Assembly: GCF_019900845.1 (NCBI RefSeq)
Contig: NZ_CP074570.1
Coordinates: 2,914,001-2,978,000 of the forward strand
Source: Paraneptunicella aestuarii
GTDB lineage: Bacteria; Pseudomonadota; Gammaproteobacteria; Enterobacterales; Alteromonadaceae
DNA: 64,000 nucleotides
Reading direction: 5' to 3'
Shown here: one piece after another, positions 26,300 to 35,007 of the stretch
How positions within the stretch are numbered: position 1 is the stretch's first letter
Layout: each line of letters begins with the position of its first letter
Notes under the pieces: model-generated
What the model saw: the letters and a program-made list of their open reading frames with translations, nothing else
Database searches by the model: none
What the model was told of the DNA's origin: nothing
Position numbers and translations under genes: made by a program

Positions 26300-27310
26300 T
26301 TAATGGCTACCCGCGGCTTTATCGAAGGTCGCTAATTGTTCTTGCAGCATGTTCGCCATTTTCTGGCTGATAACTCCCTGCTTTAACAAATTACTTTCTG
26401 CCAAACTGCCCTTACTACGCCATGCGGCCATTTCTTCACTACTCGGCGTTAAAATCTGAATACCCTGATTTTTCAACGCATCTAAGGCTTTTTCGTTGTC
26501 ACCACGGTTTTCCAAGTCAATTTCCGCAAAAACGCGAGACATGACTTCACGCACCACGGCCTGGTCTTCTTTCGACAACTTGTTAAATACATTCGCTTCA
26601 ATCGCCATCACAGCATAAACATAAATAATGGGCACTTCGGTGACATATTTAAGTTGAGTGTGCCACTGCAAGTTAATGGCAGCGACCGGTGAAGTTGCAA
26701 TGGTATCGATCAGCTCTGTTTGCAAACCCGCCAATACATCACCAATAGGCAATGGAATGGGAGAAATTTCAAACGCAGAAAAAGAGGCTTCTGTGGCGGC
26801 GTCGCTGCTTGGAGACCATACTTTGTGATCTTTCATTTGATCAGGATGAGTAATAGGCTCCTTCGACATCAAGTAAGCAAAACCGCCACCAGCGATGCCA
26901 AAGGTAACAAAACCACCTTGCTCAAATCCATCAACAATGATTGGGTCAATTGTCTTGCGTACATGATCAACCTGTTCCAAAGAATGGAACTTCAATGGCA
27001 TAGAATAAATCTGGCTATCAGGATAGAAGCGAGACAAACTGCCGCCCGTCATCGCGCCGCCATGCAATTGACGAATTTTAATCTTTTTCAAGACAGCGCT
27101 ATCGTCGCCCATAACGCCACCAGGGTAATACTTTAATTTAACGCGGTTACTGGTGCGTTCACTGATTTCTTTTGAGCTGGCACGAAACTTCTGCATCCAG
27201 CTAGAGCCTTCCGGTGACAAAGTAGCAATCTTTAATGTCGCTGCCTGAGAGGTAAAAGCAACAAACCAGACAACCAGTGCTACCCCAAAAGGTCGCAATA
27301 AACTCATCAT
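26300..27310 (-). CDS. dctP: TRAP transporter substrate-binding protein (DctP)
   Basis: The periplasmic solute receptor of the TRAP system. The 336-residue protein has a signal peptide (ALVVWFVAFTSQA, cleavage near residue 23). The mature DctP fold shows TLKIATLSPEGSSWMQKFR, the ligand-binding region KVWSPSSDAATEASFSAFEISPIPLPIGDVLAGLQTELIDTIATSP with conserved elements, and the C-terminal helical part (DQAVVREVMSRVF). The usual carboxylate-binding arginine position holds no clear R in an RxP motif (W-S-P here), so an organic-acid substrate should not be assumed. Confidence 0.93.
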   Translation of the reverse strand: MMSLLRPFGVALVVWFVAFTSQAATLKIATLSPEGSSWMQKFRASSKEISERTSNRVKLKYYPGGVMGDDSAVLKKIKIRQLHGGAMTGGSLSRFYPDSQIYSMPLKFHSLEQVDHVRKTIDPIIVDGFEQGGFVTFGIAGGGFAYLMSKEPITHPDQMKDHKVWSPSSDAATEASFSAFEISPIPLPIGDVLAGLQTELIDTIATSPVAAINLQWHTQLKYVTEVPIIYVYAVMAIEANVFNKLSKEDQAVVREVMSRVFAEIDLENRGDNEKALDALKNQGIQILTPSSEEMAAWRSKGSLAESNLLKQGVISQKMANMLQEQLATFDKAAGSH

Positions 27311-27319
27311 ATTCTCCCG

Positions 27320-28255
27320 TTAGAAATAATCATCGGCACTTTGTAGCAAGCTTTTCGCTTGCTCTTTCGCCAGCCAGTTAGTCAGAGTGAATCCATCCGC
27401 TTTGGCATCGGCTTTCATAACCTGTTGTAACAGTTCATCGTGCAATTCGCGATCAAACAATAAACGCGCGTACTGTTGTGCATAGGTCACTTGCACCATC
27501 AGGTTTTCACCATTGGATAGCTTCATGGCTTTTTCGAAATGTTCCCTTCCCACTTCAGGCTTGCCACCTAATGTTGGCGGGATCAAGGTTGCCAGAACAC
27601 CAAGATACATATGAGCGCTGCCATGCTGAAAAGTTTCATCCAGATCGACAATTCGCTTCATAACCACTTCAATTTTTGGCACATCAGCAATGGCATTGAA
27701 GTCACTGCTATGGCTCTTTATCCAGCCAGCCCAGGATGCGCCAAAAGCAAACAGAACAGACACATCATCTTCATCCAAATCCTGCAAACGCGCTTCAAGC
27801 TCGCTAATATGCCAGCTTTCAACACCACAAAAATCATCATCGAACTGGCACATGGCTTGTTTACCATAGCCAAAGGCTCGGTCTGACAAGCGTTGTTGCC
27901 GCCCTAAATCAGAGACAAACACTGAGCCGTAAGCACTATAGAGATTGGCAGCAGCAGAAAGCAAATCAACGTTATCGGGATCACTTCTTAACAGGCTTTC
28001 AACCATCAGCATATAGGCAGGCACTGCATCTTTAACCAGCTCAGGATCGTCATGTTCACTAATAGTAGCTTGTAATTGATTGGCAAGGCTTTTGGTTGCA
28101 CCGGAAACAAATGATGAACAACCTGACAATAACGAAACCAATAACAAGCCAAGCAATAAAATTCGAGATTTCGAACTATTGATTTTTGCACTATTGATCT
28201 TGGCTTTATGGATTTTCGCTCTATCCAATAGATGCAATAGATGAATTTTTAACAT
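27320..28255 (-). CDS. tatT: TatT-type TPR lipoprotein of the TRAP system
   Basis: The T component (TatT) is a periplasmic TPR protein reported to trimerise and associate with TRAP substrate-binding proteins. The 311-residue product has a lipobox LLSGC (Cys46), then helical repeats with DPDNVDLLSAAANLYSAYGSVF and GSAHMYLGVLATLIPPTLGGKPEVG, which match that family. The first gene of the TRAP operon, 9 bp before dctP. The n-region is unusually long (about 28 residues) and repetitive (AKIHKAKINSAKINSSK), so a later non-ATG start is possible; no internal ATG precedes the lipobox. Confidence 0.88.
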   Translation of the reverse strand: MLKIHLLHLLDRAKIHKAKINSAKINSSKSRILLLGLLLVSLLSGCSSFVSGATKSLANQLQATISEHDDPELVKDAVPAYMLMVESLLRSDPDNVDLLSAAANLYSAYGSVFVSDLGRQQRLSDRAFGYGKQAMCQFDDDFCGVESWHISELEARLQDLDEDDVSVLFAFGASWAGWIKSHSSDFNAIADVPKIEVVMKRIVDLDETFQHGSAHMYLGVLATLIPPTLGGKPEVGREHFEKAMKLSNGENLMVQVTYAQQYARLLFDRELHDELLQQVMKADAKADGFTLTNWLAKEQAKSLLQSADDYF

Positions 28256-28388
28256 GAATTACAGGCTCCAAAAAATGGGCTCAAAAAAATGCTCGGGCAC
28301 TTTACCACTTTAGACAGGGAGATCAATTGCAAAAAGGTTGAAACAGTCCACACTATGGCAGACCATTTCGTCATCACTTATGCCAACC

Positions 28389-29246
28389 TTACTTGTCGTT
28401 TGGCTTGCCTCTTAAGTTGTGCTTCTTGATAGATCGACGCATACGACTTAAACGAACGTGATCCAGTTTGGACTTATTCACTCGTACCAATGTTTCCGTT
28501 TCTGCTGGTAATTGCACTGAACGTCTCAGTTTATTAACGTCATCCAGCTCCAATTCAACCCAGGCTCCCTGTGGCAATCGTTTCTGTAATTCCAGATCAC
28601 CATAACGAAGTCTTATTAAACGGCTCACTTTTAACGACTGACTTTCCCAAATACGACGCACTTCGCGGTTACGTCCTTCGGCTAATACCACATTGAACCA
28701 TTGGTTCAAACTATCCGCTTCCGGGCTACTACGTCTGGTAATCTTATCGAATTTTGCCATTCCGTCGTCCAGCATAACACCTTTACGCATTTGGTTTAGG
28801 GTTTGCTCAGAGACTTCACCAAACACCCTCACACCATATTCTCGTTCAATGGAGTTTCGAGGATGCATCATACGATTAGCCAGCTCGCCGTCATTGGTAA
28901 ACAACAATAAGCCACTGGTGTTAATGTCCAGACGACCAATGGCAATCCAGCGCCCATCAGCAATACGCGGTAAACGCTGAAACACCGTTTTACGTCCATC
29001 TGGATCTTCGCGGCTGCAAATTTCGCCTTCAGGTTTGTTGTACATCAGCACTCGACAGATGTTTTTACGATGCTGGGTAGAGATAATGTTACCGTCACAA
29101 CGGATTTCATCACTTGGCTCTACACGCTCGCCCAGTTGGGCAATTTTACCATTAACAGAGATACGGCCTTCCTGGATCCAGGTTTCCATTTTTCTACGTG
29201 ATCCCAAGCCCGCATTGGCTAATACTTTCTGTAATTTTTCACTCAT
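28389..29246 (-). CDS. rluB: 23S rRNA pseudouridine 2605 synthase RluB
   Basis: RluB makes pseudouridine 2605 in 23S rRNA. The 285-residue protein has an N-terminal S4 RNA-binding domain (EKLQKVLANAGLGSRRKMETWIQEGRI, split over residues 3-29), then the RsuA/RluB catalytic domain with the catalytic aspartate in AIGRLDINTSGLLLFTNDGELAN and EREYGVRVFG. The C-terminal extension is basic. The start overlaps scpB by 8 bp, the usual scpAB-rluB arrangement. Confidence 0.95.
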   Translation of the reverse strand: MSEKLQKVLANAGLGSRRKMETWIQEGRISVNGKIAQLGERVEPSDEIRCDGNIISTQHRKNICRVLMYNKPEGEICSREDPDGRKTVFQRLPRIADGRWIAIGRLDINTSGLLLFTNDGELANRMMHPRNSIEREYGVRVFGEVSEQTLNQMRKGVMLDDGMAKFDKITRRSSPEADSLNQWFNVVLAEGRNREVRRIWESQSLKVSRLIRLRYGDLELQKRLPQGAWVELELDDVNKLRRSVQLPAETETLVRVNKSKLDHVRLSRMRRSIKKHNLRGKPNDK

Positions 29247-29991
29247 CTTTTACTTCAATTTCCTGTAAATCCCCATCATCCTCAAGCAAGCTCTGCTGTG
29301 CTTTCAGCTCGTCGAATTGAACATCAGCATCGTTGTTTTCGTCAGGACTATCGTCAAGATTCTCGTCAGAGTCCTGATCAGAGTTATCACCCGAACCATT
29401 GTCAGACTCATCTTTAAAATCAAATAACGGCCCCTGAGGATCCTGCTTAACCTGCTGTTCAATCAACGCCATCGAAGGTAACTCCGACAAACTGTTTAAG
29501 GAAAAATAGTCCAGAAACGCTTTGGTTGTTGCATATAGAGACGGTCTTCCCGGTACTTCTTTATGCCCCACCACTTTAACCCATTCACGTTCCTGCAGGG
29601 TTTTAATAATATGACTACTCACCGACACGCCACGAATATCTTCTATCTCACCTCGGGTGATAGGCTGTCGATAAGCAATTAAACTCAATGTTTCCAATAA
29701 TGCCCGGGAATATCTGGGCGCCTGTTCTTGCCACAAGCGACTAATCCACGGGCTTAAACTATCATCTGACTGAAAACGATAACCGGAAGCTACCTCAACC
29801 AAATGAATACCTTTCGCTGCATAATCCAACCGGATTGATTCCAGCAACTGCTTTATTTTTCGAGTGCTTAACTCGAATTCATCCAATACGGTAGTTTGCA
29901 GTTTATCCAGAGATAAAGGCTCGCCGTGAACAAATATGGCAGCTTCAATAATTTGCTTAAGTTGTTGGTCTGCAAATTTTTTTCTCGCCAC
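29239..29991 (-). CDS. scpB: Segregation and condensation protein ScpB
   Basis: ScpB is a dimeric winged-helix partner of the SMC-ScpA condensin that organises chromosomes. The 250-residue protein starts at GTG 29991, preceded by AAAGGA. The two winged-helix domains occupy about 1-170 (IIEAAIFVHGEPLSLDKLQ, LLETLSLIAYRQPITRGEIEDIRGV, GRPSLYATTKAFLDYFSL). The C-terminal 80 residues are a highly acidic Asp/Asn/Glu tail. Presence of scpAB implies an SMC-type condensin rather than, or in addition to, MukBEF. Confidence 0.95.
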   Translation of the reverse strand: MARKKFADQQLKQIIEAAIFVHGEPLSLDKLQTTVLDEFELSTRKIKQLLESIRLDYAAKGIHLVEVASGYRFQSDDSLSPWISRLWQEQAPRYSRALLETLSLIAYRQPITRGEIEDIRGVSVSSHIIKTLQEREWVKVVGHKEVPGRPSLYATTKAFLDYFSLNSLSELPSMALIEQQVKQDPQGPLFDFKDESDNGSGDNSDQDSDENLDDSPDENNDADVQFDELKAQQSLLEDDGDLQEIEVKDE

Positions 29992-30034
29992 TATATTATT
30001 CCTTTAGGTTTATCTCTTCAGTCTGATCTGAAAC

Positions 30035-30886
30035 CTACAAATCAACGACAACCGCATTCTGCAAGCGCACATGAATATGGCTGTAAGGCTCAGCCTGAAC
30101 CACTTCAACCAGCTTTTCTTTTACTAACTCCAATATCGCTAAAAAAGTCACAACCACACCCGCTTTTCCTTCTTCAGGCGTAAACAAATCAGCAAATTCG
30201 GTAAAGGCACTCTCTCCAACAACACCAAGAATCATACTCATACGCTCACGAGTGCTAAGCGTCTCCTTTTGAATATGATGATGTTCAAAACTGGCAGCCC
30301 GTTGCATAGCTTGCTGAAAACTCAATACCAATTCCTGCAGCGTCACATCAGGCAATACTTTAATTGCTTTACAGGATTCAGCAGCAACAGCACTTGCCGC
30401 AAAAAAATCTCGTTCTTGTCTTGGTATACCATCAAGTTCCTGAGCAGCAACCTTGATAACCTCATATTCCTTCAAACGTCGAATTAGCTCTGCTCTTGGA
30501 TCGTCTTCCTCTTCTTCCTCGCTTTCACGACGTGGCAATAATACCCGAGATTTGATTTCAGCCAATATCGCGGCCATCACCAAATACTCACCCGCCAATT
30601 CCAGTTTGATATCTTTCATTACGTCCACGTACTCCATGTACTGCTTGGTAATTTCCAATACGGGCAAGTTAACGATATCAAATTTCTGCTTACGAATAAG
30701 ATAAAGAAGCAAATCTAAAGGCCCTTCAAATGCCTCTAAAATCACTTCCAATGCATCGGGAGGAATATATAAATCTTCTGGCTTCTCAATCACCGCCAGA
30801 CCATTAACAAAAGCTAATGGCAAAGGCTGTTGAACAGGTTCCTGTGAAACAGGTAGTGATGATTTAAGCTCAGTCATATGTTCCAT
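30035..30886 (-). CDS. scpA: Segregation and condensation protein ScpA
   Basis: ScpA is the kleisin subunit bridging SMC heads. The 283-residue protein shows FEGPLDLLLYLIRKQKFDIVNLPV (about 53-76), LAGEYLVMAAILAEIKSRVLLPR, an acidic EEEEEDDPRAELIRRL hinge, and a C-terminal winged helix (VVVTFLAILELVKEKLVEV). Start may be the ATG at 30886 or the one at 30877. A 283-bp MITE ends 7 bp upstream of the 30886 start, so the whole 5' leader of scpA is transposon-derived sequence. Confidence 0.95.
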   Translation of the reverse strand: MEHMTELKSSLPVSQEPVQQPLPLAFVNGLAVIEKPEDLYIPPDALEVILEAFEGPLDLLLYLIRKQKFDIVNLPVLEITKQYMEYVDVMKDIKLELAGEYLVMAAILAEIKSRVLLPRRESEEEEEDDPRAELIRRLKEYEVIKVAAQELDGIPRQERDFFAASAVAAESCKAIKVLPDVTLQELVLSFQQAMQRAASFEHHHIQKETLSTRERMSMILGVVGESAFTEFADLFTPEEGKAGVVVTFLAILELVKEKLVEVVQAEPYSHIHVRLQNAVVVDL

Positions 30887-30893
30887 TCTAGCC

Positions 30894-31176
30894 TAGGGTC
30901 TGTTGACCTTTGTTCATTTTTTATGTTGAACGATAAAATTGTCTGAACCAAGGCGTTAATGACGCTGTTTGGCAATCCAAATAAGTCATTAACAACGCAG
31001 GGGCAGGCAATTTTAGCTTCAAGCCGTCCTTTGAGTAGATAGGGGACAGCGCCCATTTTTGAGCCATACTGCTCACAAATTTCACTCATTTAGACCCACT
31101 AGACTCATTCATTTGCGATTGTCTGGCTCAAAAATTGTCAGCTGCATAAATTATAAACAAAGGTCAACAGACCCTA
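30894..31176. mobile_element. MITE with 21-bp perfect terminal inverted repeats
   Basis: The element is bounded by TAGGGTCTGTTGACCTTTGTT and its exact reverse complement. The flanking TA at each end could be a TA target duplication, as in Tc1/mariner-IS630 type transposition (inferred). The 283-bp interior has no transposase, only a 71-codon frame that crosses the end of the element. It fills the gap between the yciO-like stop (31180) and scpA start (30886) exactly, within an otherwise conserved operon order. Confidence 0.88.
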
Positions 31177-31179
31177 ATA

Positions 31180-31803
31180 TCACAATCCAAAAACAGAAGG
31201 ATCTCCGCTTCCACGACGAACAAGCTCAACATCGCCTTCCGACATATCAACAACCGTCGTAGGCTGCTCGCCCAAATAACCTCCGTGAATAATCAAACCC
31301 ACCTGCTTTTCAAGACGATCGCGTATCTCCTCAGGGTCAGATTCCGCAAAGTCATTACCCGGCAAGATCAATGTCGAAGACATTAAGGGTGCGCCCAATT
31401 CCTCCAACAACGCCAAAGCAATGGCGTTATCAGGCACACGAATACCAATGGTTTTCTTTTTCGGGTTCTGTACTCGCTTGGGTACGTCTTTAGTGGCTTT
31501 GAGAATAAAGGTGTATGGCCCTGGAGTATTGTTCTTGATTGTACGAAACGCTTGATTATCGACACGCGCATACAAGGACAACTCCGACATATCGCGACAC
31601 ATCAAGGTAAAATTATGCTCTTTACCTATATCTCTAATACGGCAAATCTGTTCCAGTGCGATTTTATTATCAAGCTGACAACCAATGGAATAGCCAGAGT
31701 CGGTAGGATAAACAACTACTTCTCCATCATTAATTAGCTCACAAGCCTGGCGAATTAATCGCGGTTGTGGATTATCAGGATGAATATAGAAAAATTGACT
31801 CAT
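31180..31803 (-). CDS. yciO: YciO/Sua5/YrdC family protein
   Basis: A YrdC-fold protein related to TsaC, which makes threonylcarbamoyl-AMP for tRNA t6A; YciO itself has unclear function and low such activity. The 207-residue product shows the YrdC signature in VVYPTDSGYSIGCQLDNK, the nucleotide-binding FTLMCRDMSELSLYARV, PGPYTFILKATKDVPKR and TIGIRVPDN. It lies beside rnm and upstream of scpA as in other gammaproteobacteria. YciO is preferred over TsaC because of context and the KKKTIGIRVPD form. Confidence 0.88.
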   Translation of the reverse strand: MSQFFYIHPDNPQPRLIRQACELINDGEVVVYPTDSGYSIGCQLDNKIALEQICRIRDIGKEHNFTLMCRDMSELSLYARVDNQAFRTIKNNTPGPYTFILKATKDVPKRVQNPKKKTIGIRVPDNAIALALLEELGAPLMSSTLILPGNDFAESDPEEIRDRLEKQVGLIIHGGYLGEQPTTVVDMSEGDVELVRRGSGDPSVFGL

Positions 31804-31861
31804 TTAATTAACTCGTTATCTTTAACGACTATCTTAACGTAGAGACTATCTTTACGGCTCT

Positions 31862-32707
31862 TTAAGCTGCCAGTTCTGATAGCCAATCGCTCCATACCGG
31901 TTTAACGGTTTCCGGCAAAGCCAAATGACGACCAAGCTCACTCCAGCGACCCGGTGCGTGAAAATCGGAGCCCGTTGACGCCAGTAATTCATACTCTATA
32001 GCATAGTTTGCCATTTGCTTCTTCAATGCAGGGGACATTCCCGGGTAGATCACTTCCAACGCATGTCCGCCAGCCTGTTTAAACTCAACAATTAAACGGC
32101 GCAGCCATTTAGCCGTCATGTCGTATCGCCCCGGATGAGCAAGCACAGCCGAACCACCTGCGTCATTTATCCATTGCACCGCTTCCGCGACCGATATCCA
32201 GCGAGGGCTAACATGAGCTCGCTTGCCTTTTCCCAAATACTTGCGAAAAGCGGTCTCAAGTGAACTTACCTGATTACTTTCCAATAAAGCTCGGGCGAAA
32301 TGCGCACGGGTAATCTGTCCTTTTCCAGCAAGTCTGGCAGCAACATCATAAACATTACCCAATCCTGCTTTTTCCAGCTTATCGCCAATCAATCTGGCAC
32401 GTTCCTCACGAGCATTCTGTTGCTGCTGCAAACGCTCGGTGAATAGAGGATCCTGCCAATCGATATTCAAACCTACGATATGAATATCAAAACCATGCCA
32501 TGAGGTTGATAACTCAACGCCGGGAACAATGGTCATGGCTCGCTTTTGTTGCGCCTGATACTGCTGCGCTTCTGCGATGGCATCTACGGTATCGTGGTCG
32601 GTCAGGGCTAAAACATCAACCTGCTGATTATGGGCTCGCATGACCAATTCTTCCGGAGTCAATGCTCCGTCGGAATAACAGGTATGGGCGTGCAGGTCGA
32701 TTTTCAT
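31862..32707 (-). CDS. rnm: PHP-domain 5'-3' exoribonuclease Rnm (YciV, RNase AM)
   Basis: Rnm matures 5' ends of rRNAs and degrades short oligonucleotides and 3',5'-phosphonucleotides. The 281-residue protein has the PHP metal-binding motifs DLHAHTCYSDGALTPEELV (residues 4-22), ALTDHDTVDAI, VPGVELSTSWHGFDIHIVGL, SAVLAHPGRYD and STGSDFHAPGRWSELG. In E. coli the same gene sits divergently next to the trp operon, as here. Confidence 0.93.
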   Translation of the reverse strand: MKIDLHAHTCYSDGALTPEELVMRAHNQQVDVLALTDHDTVDAIAEAQQYQAQQKRAMTIVPGVELSTSWHGFDIHIVGLNIDWQDPLFTERLQQQQNAREERARLIGDKLEKAGLGNVYDVAARLAGKGQITRAHFARALLESNQVSSLETAFRKYLGKGKRAHVSPRWISVAEAVQWINDAGGSAVLAHPGRYDMTAKWLRRLIVEFKQAGGHALEVIYPGMSPALKKQMANYAIEYELLASTGSDFHAPGRWSELGRHLALPETVKPVWSDWLSELAA

Positions 32708-33037
32708 GCGTTTGAATTACTCTTATGATACGAGGAACCGGGAGGCTGTTATTCATTGCTATCATTCATTACGCTACTCGCTAACAATAACAGCCATATC
32801 AAACCGGAAATATTTAGGCCGCATATCATACTGGAAGCCAGAGCGTCCCCCAACCTATTTTTAATTTCGTGATTTGATTTTCAAACAAGCATTGAAGAAA
32901 TCACTCTCATTCACATTTCGGTTATATTTTTTCTCTAAATATTGAGTTAGACTCTTGACATTGGTTCCGAATTATTATCCCCTATAGGGCGTAACAGGTC
33001 GCGAATGGTAATAATATGACCACAAACGTGTTAGATA

Positions 33038-33065
33038 TTGCCAGTTTGTGAAAAGTTGTTATAGT
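33038..33065 (+). promoter_or_regulatory. Candidate trp operon promoter
   Basis: TTGCCA (33038-33043), 16 bp, TATAGT (33060-33065). The -35 box is inside a 7-bp inverted repeat, CACAAAC ... GTTTGTG (33021-33050), that could be an operator. Another TTGACA lies near 32956 without a clear partner. The leader before the peptide ATG would be about 160 nt, longer than in E. coli. No TrpR-like CTAGTTAACTAG operator is visible. Confidence 0.45.
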
Positions 33066-33229
33066 TGGCGAACTTCCTGCAACACCAAGCTTAAAATTAC
33101 GGGTTTTGCAGAGATGGTTTCCTAACGACAACAGCAAACAAAGAATTAAAAACGTTCTTTCCATCAGAGTTCTTTCAATCAGAAAAGAAGCATCTGAAAA
33201 AAAAGTGAAAGAATAAGCAGGCAAGATTG

Positions 33230-33277
33230 ATGAAATATTCCATGAACAATACAAATTGGTGGTGGCACATCCCTTAA
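33230..33277 (+). CDS. trpL: trp operon leader peptide TrpL
   Basis: A 15-codon frame, MKYSMNNTNWWWHIP, with three consecutive Trp codons at residues 10-12. It stops 4 bp before the first arm of the alternative RNA hairpins and 124 bp before trpE. A second in-frame ATG at codon 5 could also serve as start. Tandem Trp codons here are the sensor of charged tRNA-Trp in transcription attenuation. Confidence 0.93.
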   Translation: MKYSMNNTNWWWHIP

Positions 33278-33350
33278 TACGCGGGTTGTGATGCTTTCTA
33301 TTGGATCAATTTTGTCAAAAACCCGCTAGCAAGGCGGGTTTTTTGTTTTT
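33266..33350 (+). promoter_or_regulatory. trp transcription attenuator
   Basis: Four segments can pair in mutually exclusive ways. Segment 1 CACATCCC (33266-33273, in the leader peptide) pairs with segment 2 GGGTTGTG (33283-33290) with one mismatch. Segment 2 extended, GCGGGTT (33281-33287), pairs with segment 3 AACCCGC as antiterminator. Segment 3 pairs with segment 4 GCGGGTT (33334-33340) as a terminator that runs into TTTTTGTTTTT. Ribosome stalling at the three Trp codons would free segment 2 and favour antitermination. Confidence 0.9.
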
Positions 33351-33400
33351 AACCAACGGATTACCCGCTGAAATTTAGTCAACACAGTAGAGTAACCTAG

Positions 33401-35005
33401 ATGAGTTTAGCTGAGTTAAGTAAAGCCCCGGGAAAGGTCGAAAGTATTCGACTCACCTGTGATTATATTGATGACCCATTAGCAGCCTATCAGCGTCTTT
33501 GCCATCAAAAGCCCAATAGTTTGCTATTGGAATCAGCGGAAATTGAAAGTAAAGACGGCATCAACAGTATGATTTTGGTTGATGCAGCAGTGAAACTGAT
33601 CTGTGAAGGTCAACAGGTTACAGTCCATGCACTAAGCGAAAATGGTCAGCCTGTTCTGGCGCTGTTGCATAGCGAATTAAACGATTTCGTTTTAGAGTCT
33701 GAGAGTAATAAACTCACTCTAAATTTCCCGACACCGGATCCGGATTTGGATGAAGACAGCAAGCTAAAAGCCCCGTCTGTATTCGATGCTTTGCGAGTTG
33801 TTCAACAAAAGTTAACGCCTATCCGGGAGCATTCTCTGGCTATCTTCGTCGGCGGCGCATTTGCCTATGACTTATTCGCCACCTTTGAGCAACTTCCCAG
33901 CGTTCCCAATGGCAAAAACCATTGCCCTGATTATGTGTTTTATCTCGCTGAAACCCTAATTCATATCGACCATCAAAAGAAATCCTCAGAAATGGTAGGC
34001 AGTGTGTTTAGTGGCGAGAATGTTGCCAATAATTACTTTGCTATCAGTCAGCGGCTGGAAGTGATAAAGAAAACCTTATCCGAAACTGCACCTGCGCCAA
34101 GCACAGACTCAAGCATCCCGGCAGCCATCACCAATCCTGATTTACAGGTAGATAAAAGCGATGAAGAATACTGTCAGGATGTGATTAGACTGAGAGAAAA
34201 CATTCTGGCGGGCGATATTTTTCAGGTAGTGCCTTCACGTACCTTTAGCCTGCCCTGCCCGGATCCCTATTTGGCCTATGCTCAGTTGAAACTCAGCAAT
34301 CCCAGTCCTTATATGTTCTTCATGCAGGACGACGATTTTTGTATTTTCGGTGCGTCACCAGAATCTGCCGTGAAATATGAACACAAAAGCAATCAGGTCG
34401 AGGTATATCCGATTGCCGGTACTCGTCCAAGAGGCAAACGAGCCGATGGCAGCATAGACCCGGATCTGGATAGCCGCATCGAATTAACCTTGCGTGAAGA
34501 CGACAAGGAAAAAGCCGAACACTTGATGTTAGTGGATTTGGCTCGTAACGATATCGCCCGAGTATCAGAGCCGGGAACTCGCCACGTCAAAGATTTGCTC
34601 AAAGTAGACCGTTACTCTCATGTGATGCACTTGGTTTCTCGCGTTGTCGGTCAGTTACGTTCAGACCTGGACGGCCTTCATGCCTATCAAGCCTGTATGA
34701 ATATGGGCACGCTGGTAGGAGCGCCCAAAGTCAGCGCTGCGCAGCTTATTCGCGAAGTCGAAGGTGTTCGTAGAGGCAGTTACGGTGGCGCCATTGGCTT
34801 TTTAACTGGCGAAGGTGACATGAACACCTGTATTGTTATCCGCTCCGCCTTTGTCAGTAACGGCACAGCTTACGTTCAAGCAGGAGCCGGTGTGGTCTAC
34901 GATTCAATCCCTCAAAGCGAAGCCGATGAAACTCGCGGCAAGGCACAAGCCGTGCTCAGCGCTATTATGCAGTCTCACTTGGCTGCACAGACAAAGGGAG
35001 CGTAA
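33401..35005 (+). CDS. trpE: Anthranilate synthase component I TrpE
   Basis: TrpE converts chorismate to anthranilate using ammonia from TrpG. The 534-residue protein has the N-terminal regulatory domain that binds tryptophan (residues about 20-60, with LLLESAEIESKDGINSMI) and the chorismate-binding domain (QVVPSRTFSLPCPDP, YMFFMQDDDFCIFGASPESAVKY, PIAGTRPRGKR, HLMLVDLARNDIARV, GAPKVSAAQLIREVEGVRRGSYGGAIG). It is first in the structural operon and ends 2 bp before trpG. Enteric-type sequence and gene order. Confidence 0.97.
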   Translation: MSLAELSKAPGKVESIRLTCDYIDDPLAAYQRLCHQKPNSLLLESAEIESKDGINSMILVDAAVKLICEGQQVTVHALSENGQPVLALLHSELNDFVLESESNKLTLNFPTPDPDLDEDSKLKAPSVFDALRVVQQKLTPIREHSLAIFVGGAFAYDLFATFEQLPSVPNGKNHCPDYVFYLAETLIHIDHQKKSSEMVGSVFSGENVANNYFAISQRLEVIKKTLSETAPAPSTDSSIPAAITNPDLQVDKSDEEYCQDVIRLRENILAGDIFQVVPSRTFSLPCPDPYLAYAQLKLSNPSPYMFFMQDDDFCIFGASPESAVKYEHKSNQVEVYPIAGTRPRGKRADGSIDPDLDSRIELTLREDDKEKAEHLMLVDLARNDIARVSEPGTRHVKDLLKVDRYSHVMHLVSRVVGQLRSDLDGLHAYQACMNMGTLVGAPKVSAAQLIREVEGVRRGSYGGAIGFLTGEGDMNTCIVIRSAFVSNGTAYVQAGAGVVYDSIPQSEADETRGKAQAVLSAIMQSHLAAQTKGA

Positions 35006-35007
35006 AG

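Noticed and set aside
30874..31089. 71-codon minus-strand frame inside the MITE
   Set aside because: It crosses the right terminal repeat and runs into scpA in another frame. It is best seen as a by-product of the element, not a transposase or real gene.
32956..32985. TTGACA near 32956 as the main trp promoter
   Set aside because: No -10 box at 16-18 bp spacing follows; the better-formed promoter is at 33038-33065. It could still drive an unknown leader transcript, so this is only a preference.
32982..33254. 90-codon minus-strand frame between rnm and trpE
   Set aside because: It runs antisense over the trp leader peptide and promoter region, has no recognisable family features and no ribosome binding site of note. 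The + strand attenuator explains this segment.
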